A DNA stretch of 64,000 bases from Isoetes taiwanensis (GCA_021234155.1 JAJEKV010000013.1:22450378-22514377), one strand, 5' to 3'. Positions 25,199-36,716 are shown, counted from the stretch's first letter. Notes: a model not told the origin generated them from the sequence alone. A program made the numbers and translations.

Positions 25199-26290
25199 TT
25201 TTTTTTAAGGATGAAAAGCAAGTTTATCAATCACAGGTAAACATTACAAGACGTACAAATCTCATCTAGCTGTGCACGCACAAGACAACAGCTTCCAAAG
25301 CACGAGCCTGAAGCATTATGTACTCACTCCAGCATAGGAGACAAATGATAAGAATTAATTTGAAGATACTGCATCCAATTACGGTGTCTCACTTCTTCCC
25401 TGAGGGAGGAAGAGTCATAAGCCAAAAGTAACCAACTAGACCCAAATTGATCACAGTAACCAACTAGACCCGAGATGAAATGCCTTCCGTTTATCTGGGG
25501 CCCATGCACCTGGATAGGATGCAAGGAGAACAGTTTGGCGATTTAATGTATTATTAAATGATGATGGAAGCCAAGACTGTGCTGGTTGAACTTCTGGACA
25601 AGAAAAGAGGCAACGCTCAAGTGTTTTGACATCTGAAAGGCAAAGCGGGCATATTGCAGAGTCGCGAGGATCATAGTGATGCCGCAAGGCATTTACACGC
25701 AAACACCTATGTAAGACTTGCCACCAAAGTGTACAGACACTTTAGGATGGAGCAACTTATCCCAAAGCCAGCGCCATGTGCGAGCCATATGTGATGAGGA
25801 CCCTTTCGCCCTTAAGCCCTTATGTGATTTTCTTTCATGATAAGTAGAAAATATTCCCTCCCTTAAAAATAAAGATATTGAATCCCAGCCTCTAATATTT
25901 ACAACTAAATTGCAGAGGCTTCCATAGTATTCTTTCTAAAAATGCCTTGGGGTCATGATCAAGAAGGTTGAACATTTCCCATTGATGCCTCACGATGTAC
26001 TGGGCCTTCTTGCATTTGAGAAAACTCTAGTTTTGTAGGCTTGCTTGCACTCGCAAAGCAAGATGAGTGACCAATCGAAGCAAGCATTTAAGTTCCTTAC
26101 ATTCAGCATCAAACCACCAGTTCTGTCAAAAACCCATGTGTGAGGGCTTCCATGGAGGGAATCTCCCAAAACATCTCTTGACAATAGTGGGGAGTACAAT
26201 GATCAACTCGCCAAACTGTTGCTTTAATATGGAGAGTTGCAAAATTCCTGCTAACTCATCTAGAGCATCTCGGTTTAGGACTCTACATGA
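25199..26290 (-). pseudogene. L1-type LINE relic lacking its reverse transcriptase
   Basis: Minus strand. Near 26140-26050 a frame reads NWWFDAECKELK, the endonuclease-RT linker signature of LINE ORF2. Further on DHDPKAFLERILWKPL follows (near 25960-25910). Without any RT palm motifs the sequence then runs into the zf-RVT finger: LWWQVLHRCLRVNALRHH, then CPLCLSDVKTLERCLFSC (25702-25580). The element ends at an A-run (25207-25199, T-run on the plus strand). The whole RT core, normally several hundred residues, is missing between linker and finger. Stops and frameshifts are also present. Confidence 0.6.
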
Positions 26291-26720
26291 TCTAGTCCAA
26301 GCGCTTGAGGCAAGCGGTAACGGATTCCGACGGATCCGGACGCAGCCGCCATATTAGCCAAGGAAGTGGGTTGATTGTCCTAATCCACCTCTTCGCCTCT
26401 ACTATTTGTGTCGACTTACGCGTAGGACAGGTGCGCATCTCGTACTTTTGTCGATCCCCGCCACCGATATTTAACCTCAGAAGTCCAAGCTCTATCTGCA
26501 ACAATTATCACGCAACAAAGCAAATAAATGCAGATCGTGCCCCTTGGCCGGTCCTGATCCCTTTTGGACTGCTTCTCCCTTCTCCGTGCCTCCTTCTTCT
26601 TCCTTCACGGGCCCTCCTCCCGGGGCCATTCTACACTTTCTCCTTGCTTTCTCCTGTTATCCCGAGCAAAGAGAACCACTGAGAAAGACTGAATTTTAGT
26701 CAAGAATAGCCAAAGTAGCC
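26291..26720. other. Unassigned, GC-richer stretch
   Basis: Overlapping frames on both strands (up to 125 codons) and no motif. It is noticeably richer in GC than its surroundings. It may be another repeat fragment. Confidence 0.35.
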
Positions 26721-26745
26721 AATAGAATAGAATAGAATAGATTTT
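26721..26745. repeat. (AATAG)n pentanucleotide, reverse of a (TATTC)n tail
   Basis: Four to five AATAG units followed by ATTTTTGATC. Read on the minus strand this is GATCAAAAAT-(CTATT)n, the same layout as at 11514-11640. Possibly a retroposon tail. Confidence 0.7.
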
Positions 26746-26799
26746 TGATCGTCCACGGAGACCAATTGGCCTATGGGACCCAAACAAAAGAGAGCAAAG

Positions 26800-27387
26800 A
26801 AGCGATATCACAGATTAAAACCCCACCGAAAGGTTTTCGAGGGAAAAAACCTTAGCAGTAATAAGTATGCTAGAGCCTCTGCTCTAGCAAAATCTCAAAT
26901 TCAAGGGAAAAGATAGATTTAAGAATTGGCTAAGGAAGGAATTTGAGAATTCTTAACAAACTGAAAGATTCTCCAATCAATCAGCTCTCACAGCAAGAGC
27001 TTAGGCTAAGGATTCAAGCTATAGAATTACAGATTAAGAATGAAGGTCACGCTCAGGTCGTTGTAGAAATTTGGTTTGCGTATGTTGTTTGAGAAAATTG
27101 GTTGCGGTTAAGCCGATCCCCAAATTGTTGGTGTCTGCTCTTATATAAGGATTACTGATCTTTTACAAAAGGCCTTTATGTTGCACAAGCCCTTTTTATC
27201 ACCTTTGACTCCATAAAGGTAGTTGCTTAAACTAGATGTCCCTTTTTAATTTCCAAGGCCATATGTGATATTAATTGCTATCTTAACAAAGATATATCAC
27301 CTAGATACTTGGGTCCAAAACTTGCAATCTAACTTTCTTTCTCGTTCTCTTCCCATAGCCAGTCCCTCGAGCACCACCATATCAATT
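26800..27387 (-). mobile_element. Probable LTR of a minus-strand LTR retrotransposon
   Basis: On the minus strand the stretch starts TGATATGGTGG at 27387, directly after the purine-rich AGGAAAGGGAGGAAT (27402-27388), which resembles a polypurine tract. It then carries a TATA motif (CTTATATAAG, near 27150-27135), as an LTR promoter would. The same PPT-TGATATGG junction occurs in the TRIM at 14827. The far end of the LTR is not clear, because I see no primer site and no second LTR. It could be the 3' LTR of an element extending to the right. Confidence 0.45.
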
Positions 27388-27405
27388 CCTCCCTTTCCTG
27401 GGATT

Positions 27406-28262
27406 GATCGTCCCCGATCAAGGAATTATATGGCAAATTAACACAACCAAGTCCATGGTTGCAACCCTGATTGAGTCTACAATCAGAAATAATCAAGTCC
27501 ATCCCTAGACTTTAAGAATATAGAGGATCAAAATCAAACAAATACATCACAATTCCTTAAGAATCGAAGTTTTTGGGTAGGCATAAGGGTTTAGCAAGGA
27601 ATGCCTTAGAATCCCCAAGGCAAGTTGTCTGCAAATTTCAAAATTTTAAGCTTAGTTGTGGCTTATTGGGAGGAAATATTCAAGAGAATGAAGCATAAAC
27701 CAAGCATAGTATAAAATTTTGTTAGGAGTCAAACTCAAAATAATTCTTATCTGAGGGTAGCCAAAGACATGGCTTCAAATAAAATTCTAGAATCCATATA
27801 AATTGGAAAACCTTGTATGACAAATACATGAAAACTCTATCTCAACCCTTTTACCTATCATTGTGTTATACCCTAGACACAATCTTAAGGCTTGCAAGTT
27901 TTTAAACTTTTATAAGGTCAATGGTCCATTAATTCAATGTTCTTCTATGGGCTCTGGCCGATAATACAACCTGCACAAAATTCTAAAGTTCCAAATTCTC
28001 AAGGGTAGAATCATGAGCTTCAAATTTCAAAAGAATTTTTGTCTTAAAACCTAGACATACAAGTCGCATGTAATTAAAGTGGGTCAGATCCTGACGTTTG
28101 GGCCTAATGCTGAAAATGGAACTCATACAAAAAAAAAAAATGGAATTGAATGCTTGAATAGAAATACACATCATACACCAAGAACCGGGTCACTTACTTT
28201 CCTCATAAAATTTACAAACCACAAGTTGAGAAAGTTTTCAAGATTTTCAAGTACTGTTTACA
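27406..28262. other. Possible internal region of the LTR element, no gene
   Basis: If 26800-27387 is a 3' LTR, this is the adjoining internal region. It contains no open frame above about 63 codons and no pol motif. Confidence 0.35.
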
Positions 28263-28460
28263 AATAGGAGTAGAGAGAGGAGGGGTAGGGACCGGGAGAG
28301 GGAGGGGCAAAAGAAAGGGGCAATGGGAGCACATGAGTTAGGGAAGGGCGAAAAGGGGAAGTTGGGGAAGGGGAAAAGAAGTTGGAGACAAGGGGGAAGA
28401 GCGAGGAGCGAGGGAAGGGCACATGAGTCGAAAGGGAAGTCGAGAATGCGAGGAAGCAAG
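28263..28460. repeat. Polypurine, G-rich tract
   Basis: Almost 200 bases with very few pyrimidines on the plus strand. Such tracts can form triplex (H-DNA) and G-quadruplex structures. It is flanked on its right by a long A-run and AT-rich sequence (28493-28545). Open frames on the minus strand here are Pro/Ser/Leu-rich artefacts of composition. Confidence 0.85.
28282..28307 (+). other. Predicted G-quadruplex motif
   Basis: Five G-runs of at least three, separated by TA, ACC, AGA and A, so all loops are 1-3 bases. This meets the strict G3N1-7 rule. It is inside the polypurine tract. Confidence 0.8.
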
Positions 28461-28726
28461 CAATATTACCATGCTTTTGAGATGATTAATTATTAAAAAA
28501 AAAAAAAATTATTAATTTAATCAAATATAAATTAAATTAAATCAATACTCTACTAGAACCTTTCTCGACCCACTAGTCGAGAAGGCATCATCAATCATCA
28601 TATTAATATCAGATCAGAGAAGTTTGCCTTTGCTTCAGACCAGAATCAGAATTGCCATGTAGGAGGAAAGGGAAAATCACATCTGAGGATGCTTGGCAAG
28701 TTACATCTGGGCTCCTGCTCCTAATT

Positions 28727-29329
28727 TCAAACGGCTCTGCCCTTCAAATTGATGTGGAGCAATGCTTTACCAACGAATTTCTCATCAACGAAACTGCTTG
28801 AAAGAAATGACAGCAGTGCCTCAAGTCCTTCTCCGCCATTAAATTCAAACTGGAAATGGGTGCATGCCTTAACTCCACCTCCGGTTATGGCGTTGCCAGA
28901 GCTGCCTTGTCTCTCACAATAGTTCTCCCAAAGACTCATTTTCGCCTTCCTCTTCCTTCTTCTTGCCTTCGGGGATAACATTTTGCATTTGCTCTGCATC
29001 AGAACTGCACTGGCATGGCAGACAAAATGGTGCGGATGCTGTAACATAAGTTGTGCTACTCTTAGGGTGCTTTCCCATGAGCAGAAAACCTCGAGGTTTC
29101 TTGAAGGGCTGGTCTGCTTTTCCGGCGATGTTCCCATGAGCTGAGAACCGGAGTGGCTGAGGTTAAGAACCTCATTTAGAAAATAATCCTGAGGAATACT
29201 TTTGGACCTGGGCCTGACCTCATCCAATGGGAAAGCACCCTTACTGTATGGTCCAGATTTAAAACCTGGCCGCCTGACATCTAAAACTCTTCCGTTTTCT
29301 ATGCCGCAAGAACTGAGCATGGCTGCCAT
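28727..29329 (-). CDS. Hypothetical 200-codon open frame
   Basis: The longest open frame in its region. It contains a strongly basic stretch KARRRKRKAKM in its second half that could act as a nuclear signal, and a Gly-rich segment NAITGGGVK. I recognise no domain. Local GC is higher than the surroundings, which by itself lengthens chance frames. There is no recognisable promoter, intron or homologous neighbour. It could be a real exon or gene, or chance. Confidence 0.25.
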   Translation of the reverse strand: MAAMLSSCGIENGRVLDVRRPGFKSGPYSKGAFPLDEVRPRSKSIPQDYFLNEVLNLSHSGSQLMGTSPEKQTSPSRNLEVFCSWESTLRVAQLMLQHPHHFVCHASAVLMQSKCKMLSPKARRRKRKAKMSLWENYCERQGSSGNAITGGGVKACTHFQFEFNGGEGLEALLSFLSSSFVDEKFVGKALLHINLKGRAV

Positions 29330-30040
29330 CAGGCTCCTACATGCTGCTACCTTATTTTTTAAATGTCGTTGTAAATCAACCTTTCAAGCCAGCTCCCAGA
29401 TCTAACAGGTTATTGGCGCTTGGGAAAGCCAATATTGTCCAGAAACTCCCAGTTTGGCCGCAACCTCTCTTTCACATTTGCAGCTGATAATTGTTTACAT
29501 CTGTTTATCATGGAAACTATGCAATCTTCTTTAGACTGGAAAAAAGCTAGTGGGCCGGGATCGTCAGCTGCACTCACCATAGCCATAGCAACTCATGAAG
29601 GGCCCAACTTCGCCGTGCACCTTAGGGCTTCAGTATGTAGCAGCTCGGGCTTGTTCCCGGTGTTTCTTTTTTCCTGCAGATCTAGCAAAAAGGGGGCTTA
29701 AGAACACTGGGCTATGGCGACCGTTTAGGCGACCCCTTAGGGCTTCAAGAACAGGGCTACGGCGATTGCTTAGGGCACTCGACTTGGTTTTGAGTGTTGA
29801 AGACGAATCTGGTCACGGATTATACAAGCTGGAAAGCTGGATCGATCTGTTGTTTCATGAAAGAGATCCGACAAAGCACCAAAGCTATAGCTATGGAAAC
29901 ATGGTATGTACCAAATTTCAAACTTCAAGTATGGGCGCCCAAAGATATGTACCAAAACTTCCAAGTATGGGCGGGAAAAGAAAGTGGTAATAGTATATTA
30001 AAAGGCTTTGAAAAAAGGGAAAGACCTATTTTTTTCATAC
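29330..30040. other. Unassigned; contains a diverged internal duplication
   Basis: Frames of 93 and 131 codons on the plus strand (29420-29701, 29595-29990) have no motif. The string GATTGCTTAGGGCACTCGAC near 29763 recurs as AATTGCTTAGGGCATTCGGC near 30208, so part of this block was duplicated about 445 bases downstream. Confidence 0.4.
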
Positions 30041-30400
30041 AAGTATACATAGAAAGATACGGTATCCATTAAAAAATATATGCCGAGGGTTTATTTTTTC
30101 ATATGCACTCATGGAAACTGCATAAGATATGGTGTCCATTAGAAAATACATAGGATTATATAGGATAGGTTATTGTGTTTATTAGAAAATACATGGGATA
30201 TGATGACCAATTGCTTAGGGCATTCGGCTTGGTTTTGGGGTTTTAAAAAAGCTATTTTTTGAAAAAGCTATGGGTAAACATGGATATACGTATACCTAGA
30301 AAATGCATAGGATATAGTGAGTATTAAAAAATACATAGAAAATACATAGGATATTGTATTCGTTAGAAAATACGTAGGATATGGTGCGTTCGAAATTCAG
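30041..30400. repeat. Degenerate repeat, unit like TTAGAAAATACATAGGATATGGTG
   Basis: At least six imperfect copies, for example near 30053, 30121, 30178, 30297, 30332 and 30363, unevenly spaced, sharing AAAATACATAGGATAT and a following GGTGT or TGTAT. No coding frame crosses it. Confidence 0.75.
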
Positions 30401-30586
30401 GGTACATTAGGAGAATTAGGTCAAATTAGTCATAATTTGTCCTCCATGATATTCTAGAAACCATATTTATAGGCAAGTGGGTTCGCCACGCTATTGCATT
30501 TTAGTCAGATTTGAACAAAGGTATAGTAATATGATATGGTATTTGAAAGTTATTTATTTTTGACCTTCTTGCACCTGCGTTGCCTT

Positions 30587-30877
30587 TCTAGACTCGCGAG
30601 TCGAGAAAAGGCCTCAGACCCGCATTTTTCACTTTGAGCTGCCCTTCTTGACTCATGAGTCGAGAAAGGCCCTCGCCCACGCTTTTACTCTAAAGTCTGT
30701 ATTTTAATCCGGGGAAGTCAAAGGCCCTTCCAAAAAAAAAAAAAAAAGGTATTCTACTTGAAAAAAAATTACAATTTTTTTTTTTTTGGTGGGGAGGGGG
30801 TCTAAATCCACGTTTCGACCGACGAGTCGAGAAAAACCCTCACTCTCGAAGCTGCCTTTTCGACTCATGAAGTCGAA
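30587..30877. repeat. Short palindromic repeats, core GACTC-RYGAGTC
   Basis: Four copies: 30591-30602 (GACTCGCGAGTC), 30650-30661 (GACTCATGAGTC), 30815-30830 and 30859-30877. They share a wider context, GCTGCCYTTYT before and GAGAAARGCCCTCAGACC after. A fifth, diverged copy is at 28564-28581 (CTCGACCCACTAGTCGAG). They could be hairpins of a small repeat or clustered protein-binding sites. TGACTCA, a bZIP/GCN4-type site, occurs in the ATG version. Confidence 0.7.
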
Positions 30878-32599
30878 AGTCCCTCAGACCTGCCTTTTTC
30901 AAAACTGGCCTTCGGAACTGGTTCTTATTTTATTTGTATTATCTGTAGCATCACTTGACTAACTTGATTTTTCCTTTTGCAGTCCACATCGCGAACAGAA
31001 AGGACATGATCGGGAGCAATGGAAAGACTCGTTCCTTGAATAAAGAGGACGGGAAGACAGTGACAATTGATGTGGCGATTGCATACAAATTTCTATAAGC
31101 TTGGTTATTGGTTGACTTGCCATCTTCGAAGAATAGGGTTACCATCTTATCGAACTTTAAAGATGGTGGATAGAAAGTTCTTCTTGATTGTTTTTTATGA
31201 TGCTGCTGCTATTGAGCAACTGGTGGCACGTGGTGTTTACCCAATGTTGTTTTGTAGCATCTGACTCTGGAGCTTTTCCAATTACTAATATTTCAGTTGG
31301 TGCAATTAATGATTTTGCAGCCCCTGATGGACCTAACGATATAGTTATATCAGTTAGCAAAAGTCTCGCACCTTCTTCGGCCGCTTCTAGCTCTCAAACC
31401 GCCATCTTCTTCTATTTCTTCAATTTTTCTTCCATGTTTGAGCCCTCGTGACTACGCGTCAGGTTTTGCATCGGCGAGATGTCCTGTTTGGTGATTTGGA
31501 AGTGGAAGCTGGCATCTGTTCATATTCAAGCTTTTCATGGTCAATACCATATGTAAACAAAGTCGATGCAGATGGTTCAGCAATGTTAGTGATGGAAGAT
31601 TGCATGCATAATTCTGGATATAAACATCATCATCTGGAGACAAATAAATGATCTAAATGTTAATACACATAAAAGCAAAACTCAGTGTTAATAAACATGA
31701 AAACAGAACTTAAACATGAGAAATATCAGGTACATTCTGGTACATTCATCTGGTACATGTACATCTCATGTATAGAAAATGTATCAAATGTACGTAACGA
31801 CATCTCATGTACATATGCAGAGAGAGAGAGAATATAGACCTATGGCCAAAAAATGCACATATATGTAACAAAGGTACATAGATATGAATCATCTATAGAT
31901 GCACTCCAACCACAGGAACACATGCGTCCAAAAAAAGAACATGTACATCTACTTGCAGATGTAGACTCAATTAAATCCATGTACAACTAATACATAAAAC
32001 AAATCATACATCTATAGTCCAAGCTAAAAAATAGAAGCATCAATAAACAAGCAAATATATGCTTATGTACCCCTGCTTGCAGATGTACAATAAAAAACAT
32101 ACATACAAGGAACAACAATGCGCTAAAAGGCATACATGTAAAACTATATATATTACAGTAACAAATATTTTTGTTGAGGGACGTCAGACTTTATTCAATC
32201 AAAGAGTCAAATACAAGTATAAATGCAGAGACAGGAATAAAATCTCAGCGGATAAGCAGAGACCCACCGAGTGAAGCAACCTGCCTAAGCATAAGAGTGC
32301 ACATCCAAATACTCCTCAAAAATCAATCGCCTCTTGCGAGGGGCAAGTGAAGAACAATGATACGACTTTACAATGTAACCTTGAGCAACAAATATGAATC
32401 AAGAGCAATCTAAGATTAAACATTTAGAGTAATACATACCTTGTCCAGCAGGGAAACCAAGCTGATTTTGAATGTCCTCATCCCAGATGCAGCCTTTTAT
32501 GCAATTCCGTTTTTCATATATGAGATAAGACAAGCAAAAGAAGCAATAAGGATCTCTGCAAGGAGCCAGCAGCACCAAACCAGATTTGCCAAAGCCTTG
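30878..32599. other. No recognisable gene
   Basis: Short frames only (at most 87 codons). From 31730 to 32120 the sequence is enriched in GTACAT/ATGTACAT strings, as in a decayed simple repeat, with (AG)n at 31819-31832. At 32200-32170 on the minus strand GAATAAAG looks like a polyadenylation signal that could end the decayed gene described next. Confidence 0.4.
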
Positions 32600-33400
32600 G
32601 CCACATCAGGTACACGAATTGAATGAGATGAACTGTTATACAGAAGTAGCTCCAAGAGGATTTGGCCTCGGGTGAGGAGCAATAGGTCCTGCTCTCCCCA
32701 TGAAATTCAAAATATGTGAATGCCTTTGTTGAACCAGTTCCATGCAGCTAAGTTTCTCCTTTGCTTGTTGAATTAAACTTTCATGTTTTTCAATGTTCTC
32801 TAGTTGCTTCCTGCAAACCAATCTCCAGCTTAGCACAGTGCTGCTCCTTTTCTATTCTATTCATAACCAAGTCTTCCAACTTATATTTCAACACTCCATA
32901 GCTAACTTAATTTCCGGCAGGATCATTGCCCAATTTGTCAAATTCCAAATTTGTATCATTTATTTTTAAGAAAATCTGCTGCAAATCTTCTTCCATCATG
33001 TCCTTTCTACCCTCAATCCAGCTGATCACCTTCAAAGCATCCCTCCTTTTTGCTTCCAGTGCTTCCGTTTCATTCAACAGGTTAATTTTCTCCTCTTAAC
33101 TATGCTTAAGTAACTGGTTTTATTATGTCAACATCAGATTTAGAATAGCCCAGAGCCCTAGCATTCTGATGCAATACCACCTCCTGCCTGATGTTTGAGG
33201 ATTTTCCTGTTGTAGGTTCCTCTGTATTATCTGAAGTTTTGGCAAGATCCTTGGCAGTCTTAGCAACATCCACTCAATCAACAAGGCGTTCCTTCAAATG
33301 AAGAGCAAATGCCCGAGCAAAATATGTAGAAATATAGTGGTTTGTTACTTGCTTCTTGCCATAAACCAATTCATAATATTTAAAAATTCTTCTTTCTATG
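32600..33400 (-). pseudogene. Decayed coiled-coil protein gene, unidentified
   Basis: On the minus strand several segments read as ordinary plant protein: ERLVD...TAKDLAKTSDNTEEPTTGKSS (about 33300-33190), ALGYSKSDVDIIKP (about 33155-33115), LLNETEALEAKRRD followed by KVISWIEGRKDMMEEDLQQI (about 33080-32990), YKLEDLVMNRIEKEQHCAKL (about 32885-32825) and HILNFMGRAGPIAPHPRPN (about 32705-32650). The middle parts have heptad spacing typical of a coiled coil. The segments are in different frames and broken by stops, and some breaks may be introns. I do not recognise the family. Confidence 0.45.
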
Positions 33401-33720
33401 GGTTCTCGAACTCAAGTTCGTTGAATCCTCTTCTATTCTTTGGAGTCTGCACCCCATATCTCGCTCATAATTTCCTCCAAGATGGGCATGTAGATCTAAG
33501 ATATTTTTCACTTGAGGTCTTTGGCTTGGATCACCGCCAAAAGTTTTTTACCGTAATTTTCCAACGTTTTAATTGTTGATTTTTTGGTTCTGTGTGGTGA
33601 AGAGCAAGCACCGAAATGGGAATGGATTTGGAGGCCATAGTTGGATCAAGAATTGGTGAATGGGAGGCAGAGAGAATGCAAATGGGGATAACGAAGGCTG
33701 AGGCAAAAGTTGATTATATA
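33401..33720. other. No recognisable gene
   Basis: Spacer between the coiled-coil relic and the LINE-B tail. Nothing recognised. Confidence 0.5.
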
Positions 33721-33727
33721 TTATTAT

Positions 33728-33758
<31 letters not shown>

Positions 33759-33764
33759 TGGAAC

Positions 33765-33835
<71 letters not shown>
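33721..33835 (-). repeat. (TAA)n tail of LINE-B
   Basis: About 115 bases of (ATA/TAA)n, interrupted near 33760 by ATGGAACAT. On the minus strand it is the 3' tail that follows the LINE-B hairpin. It is much longer than the tails of LINE-A and LINE-C, so it has probably expanded since insertion. Open frames through it translate to poly-Ile and are artefacts. Confidence 0.9.
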
Positions 33836-33836
<1 letters not shown>

Positions 33837-36716
33837 TCAATGCCCTGGGGCCTTGAAGGCCATGGAGCCCCAATAATCATTATCTTTACAATTTCAATAT
33901 GAATGCACGATGCTCTTCAACGCTTTTTATATATGAACCTATTTTAACCAAATCTAAAAGTAAATAGAGATTGAAAATTCTCCACATGGATATCGAAAAT
34001 TATCCCCGATAACCTTATATGCGCAAGAGGCCCGAAAAAATATGATCTTCATCCTCAATGCCGCTTTGTGTTGCAGAGTTTACAAAGCCGATTTTCTGCT
34101 TTGGAATCTTGACCACCGCCTGTTTCACACTCTAACACGTGAGAACCTGACCCGATATCTTGCTATAATTTGCCCGAGCCTCTTTGGCATATTTGTGGAG
34201 AGATACCTTTGGTCACCATAATGTTCCATCTGGATTGACCTGATAGCCTATAGTGTGACATCCCCTTCCCTTGTTTTGCCCATATGACACGGATTGCAAG
34301 CCGCTCCGCCATTGCTCGAGTCTCCTCCTTGTCATCGCTGGCTGTTCGCCTCACTCCCAAACGGCTTGCCCATTCTTTCATATCATGAAACCACCCCTGA
34401 TTGGTTGATGCCAATAAAGCTTGATGTGATAACATGCTGTTTGGCTGTCCTCGAACTCTATTGACAAAATTAATTGTCTGATAGAGAGCTTCTAATTCAA
34501 GAGGAAACACTCCTGCCTCGGCCATCATTATTATTGTGTATGGTATGGTATTTCTATACCCAGACTCCACACAAGAAGAGCTCGACTAATTCAATCTGTC
34601 CCCATAGCTTCTGCGAAATACGGGCCCCCAAATTGGTGAGCCATACAAAATCACTGTCTGAACCAAGGTTTTATACAGGTGTTTCTTCAGTTGCCAGTCA
34701 TTGAGGAACAATCTTGAGCACTTTGAAAGCATGGCATATGCTGATTTCTGCCACCCGCTTTCTTATGCACTCCTTCCGGCTATATTTAGAAGCAAAATCA
34801 ATGCCTAAGTATTTGAAACATTCCAATTGTCTCATCTCATGTCCCTTATATTGAAAACTTGGCCCGCCCCTCGGGTTCCAAAACTATGATTTTTGTCTTT
34901 GCCACATTCACTCTCATTCGCTTTTTTCCGTACAAATTGTTCCAACTTGTCTAAATGAGCTTGCGTAATCTTTCTTATTAGCTAGTAAAACCACATCATC
35001 CGCATATAATAACAATTGTATGACATAACCCCAAGCAAAGTACCGATAGAGCATGTGCACGCAACCATTCAAGTTCATTGATGAAGAGCCCAACAAAGTA
35101 GGTGACAATGGGCAGCCTTGGCGGACCCCAATGGTATTTCCGACCAATGTGCTCACATCCCAGTTAATGTCACCAAAACTTCGGGGAGTATAACCTAGAT
35201 ATCGCTCCTTTGAGTTCATCGTGACACCTAATCGTGTCATTCTCTCTAAAACCACTTTGGTATTGAGAACGCTTTGTTCCGTTTCTTCACCCCATATGCT
35301 CAATTTACTCTCAAAGAACGTGCCTAAAAGCTTGGTGAAAGTGCTCCCAATTAAAACCGGTTCTATCGCTTTTGTGCCAATTTCTTGTCTCCTCGCTTTT
35401 ATAAATTGGATGTCGATTCACCCTCCAACTGCCGGAAGCCCATATCCGAGGCTTTTGATTTAACAAACGTGTCGGAATGGTAAGGGTCCTGATGGCCTCC
35501 CCATTTAAACAATTCAATGCACAAGCCATCTACATCGAGTGCCTTATTGTTATCCATTTTCGATAATGTCTCCTCGACGCCTCGAGAAACATATTTATGT
35601 TGGTGGCCGAAAATTGCATGTTTTATGTCTCTTCAATAGCATAGATACTTTTAACTAAACTTAGGAGTTCATCAAAATCCAGATTAGGGCGCTATTGGTC
35701 TTCCTTGTAATGCTCTCCAAAAGGTCTTTGAGATTCCATAAGTTGATCTCGTTAATTTTAGTCAGCCGGTTCCCGAAAAAGGCTCGCTTTTTTTTGTCTT
35801 ACCAATGCTTTATACCACTTTGGCTTCAGATGCGCTTTTGCGGCGCTTTTGCTCATGCAGCGACAATCAATATCCCACCATGCATTGATAGGTATACCAA
35901 GTGGCCATTTCACGGTGTAGCCGAAGCGCTCGCTTCGGCCTAAGACGGATAATCTGGGAGAATTGCCGGCATCCGCCTGAAGTTCCCCTTTCCATGTCAT
36001 GGAGGACATCAACCTCTCCACTTGGCTTTCATATATTCCGTTAAAGTGCATATTGAACCTTAAGCCTCGGTTGGAACATAGTGTCATTCGCCATTGTGGT
36101 GCATGCCACCTTATTTCTACAAACAAAGGCTTATGATCCGATTTCGGTAGTTTCTTACCTAGTCTAAAATCTTGAATTACATCACCATTTCTTGCTAATA
36201 GATAGTCTATGGTATTTGGATCCAAAGATGGTTTAACGCATGTAAAATCTCCGAAAGCACTCAAACATGCTTGTACCATTCAGAATTTTCAAATTGCGCA
36301 TTGTACACATATCTCTAGGAGCATTTAAGCCCATGAAATTCTTGGTGGTATCTTCGATGTCCTCACGAAACAATGGTTCTTCCACCTCCTATAATGGACA
36401 TCTATGATATTTTCGAATTTTATAGATTGCTTGTTACCTGTTCTTGCATTGAAGTCTCCCAACAGCAAAACTTCTCCATTTTTACCATGCTTCAAAGCTT
36501 CTGTACAAAGTGCCTGGAATGGGCCTGATTTATCAAAACCTGGCTTATCATATGTGCTTGCATTGATAGGGGCAAAATAGCTGACTTCCAAATAAATATC
36601 TTTAATCTTTAGCCATAAAAATTGCTTATTTATATCTGCTGATATCAATTGGAGTTCCTGTGCTATTTCCTTCATACTATATATAATCTCTGTGCTATCC
36701 ATGCTAAGGGGTTACC
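33836..36716 (-). mobile_element. LINE-B, 5'-truncated copy of the LINE-A family
   Basis: On the minus strand the element begins inside the endonuclease (INKQFLWLKI, LLLGDFNARTGN; 36702-36325), continues with NTIDYLLARNGDV and the catalytic-His region SDHKPLF (36279-35758), the linker NAWWDIDC, and the RT with VRQGCPLSPTLLG and LLLYADDVVLLA (35170-34970), then a C-terminal block (34570-34163). The 3' UTR hairpin GGCCT-TCA-AGGCC is at 33861-33849. Numerous stops and frameshifts are present. No ORF1 is seen, so the copy is 5'-truncated, as is common for LINEs. Confidence 0.85.

Noticed and set aside
28247..28459. Pro/Leu/Ser-rich minus-strand frame resembling a secreted protein
   Set aside because: Artefact of the polypurine tract read on its pyrimidine strand.
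33569..33880. Frame encoding a long isoleucine run
   Set aside because: Translation of the (TAA)n tail of LINE-B.
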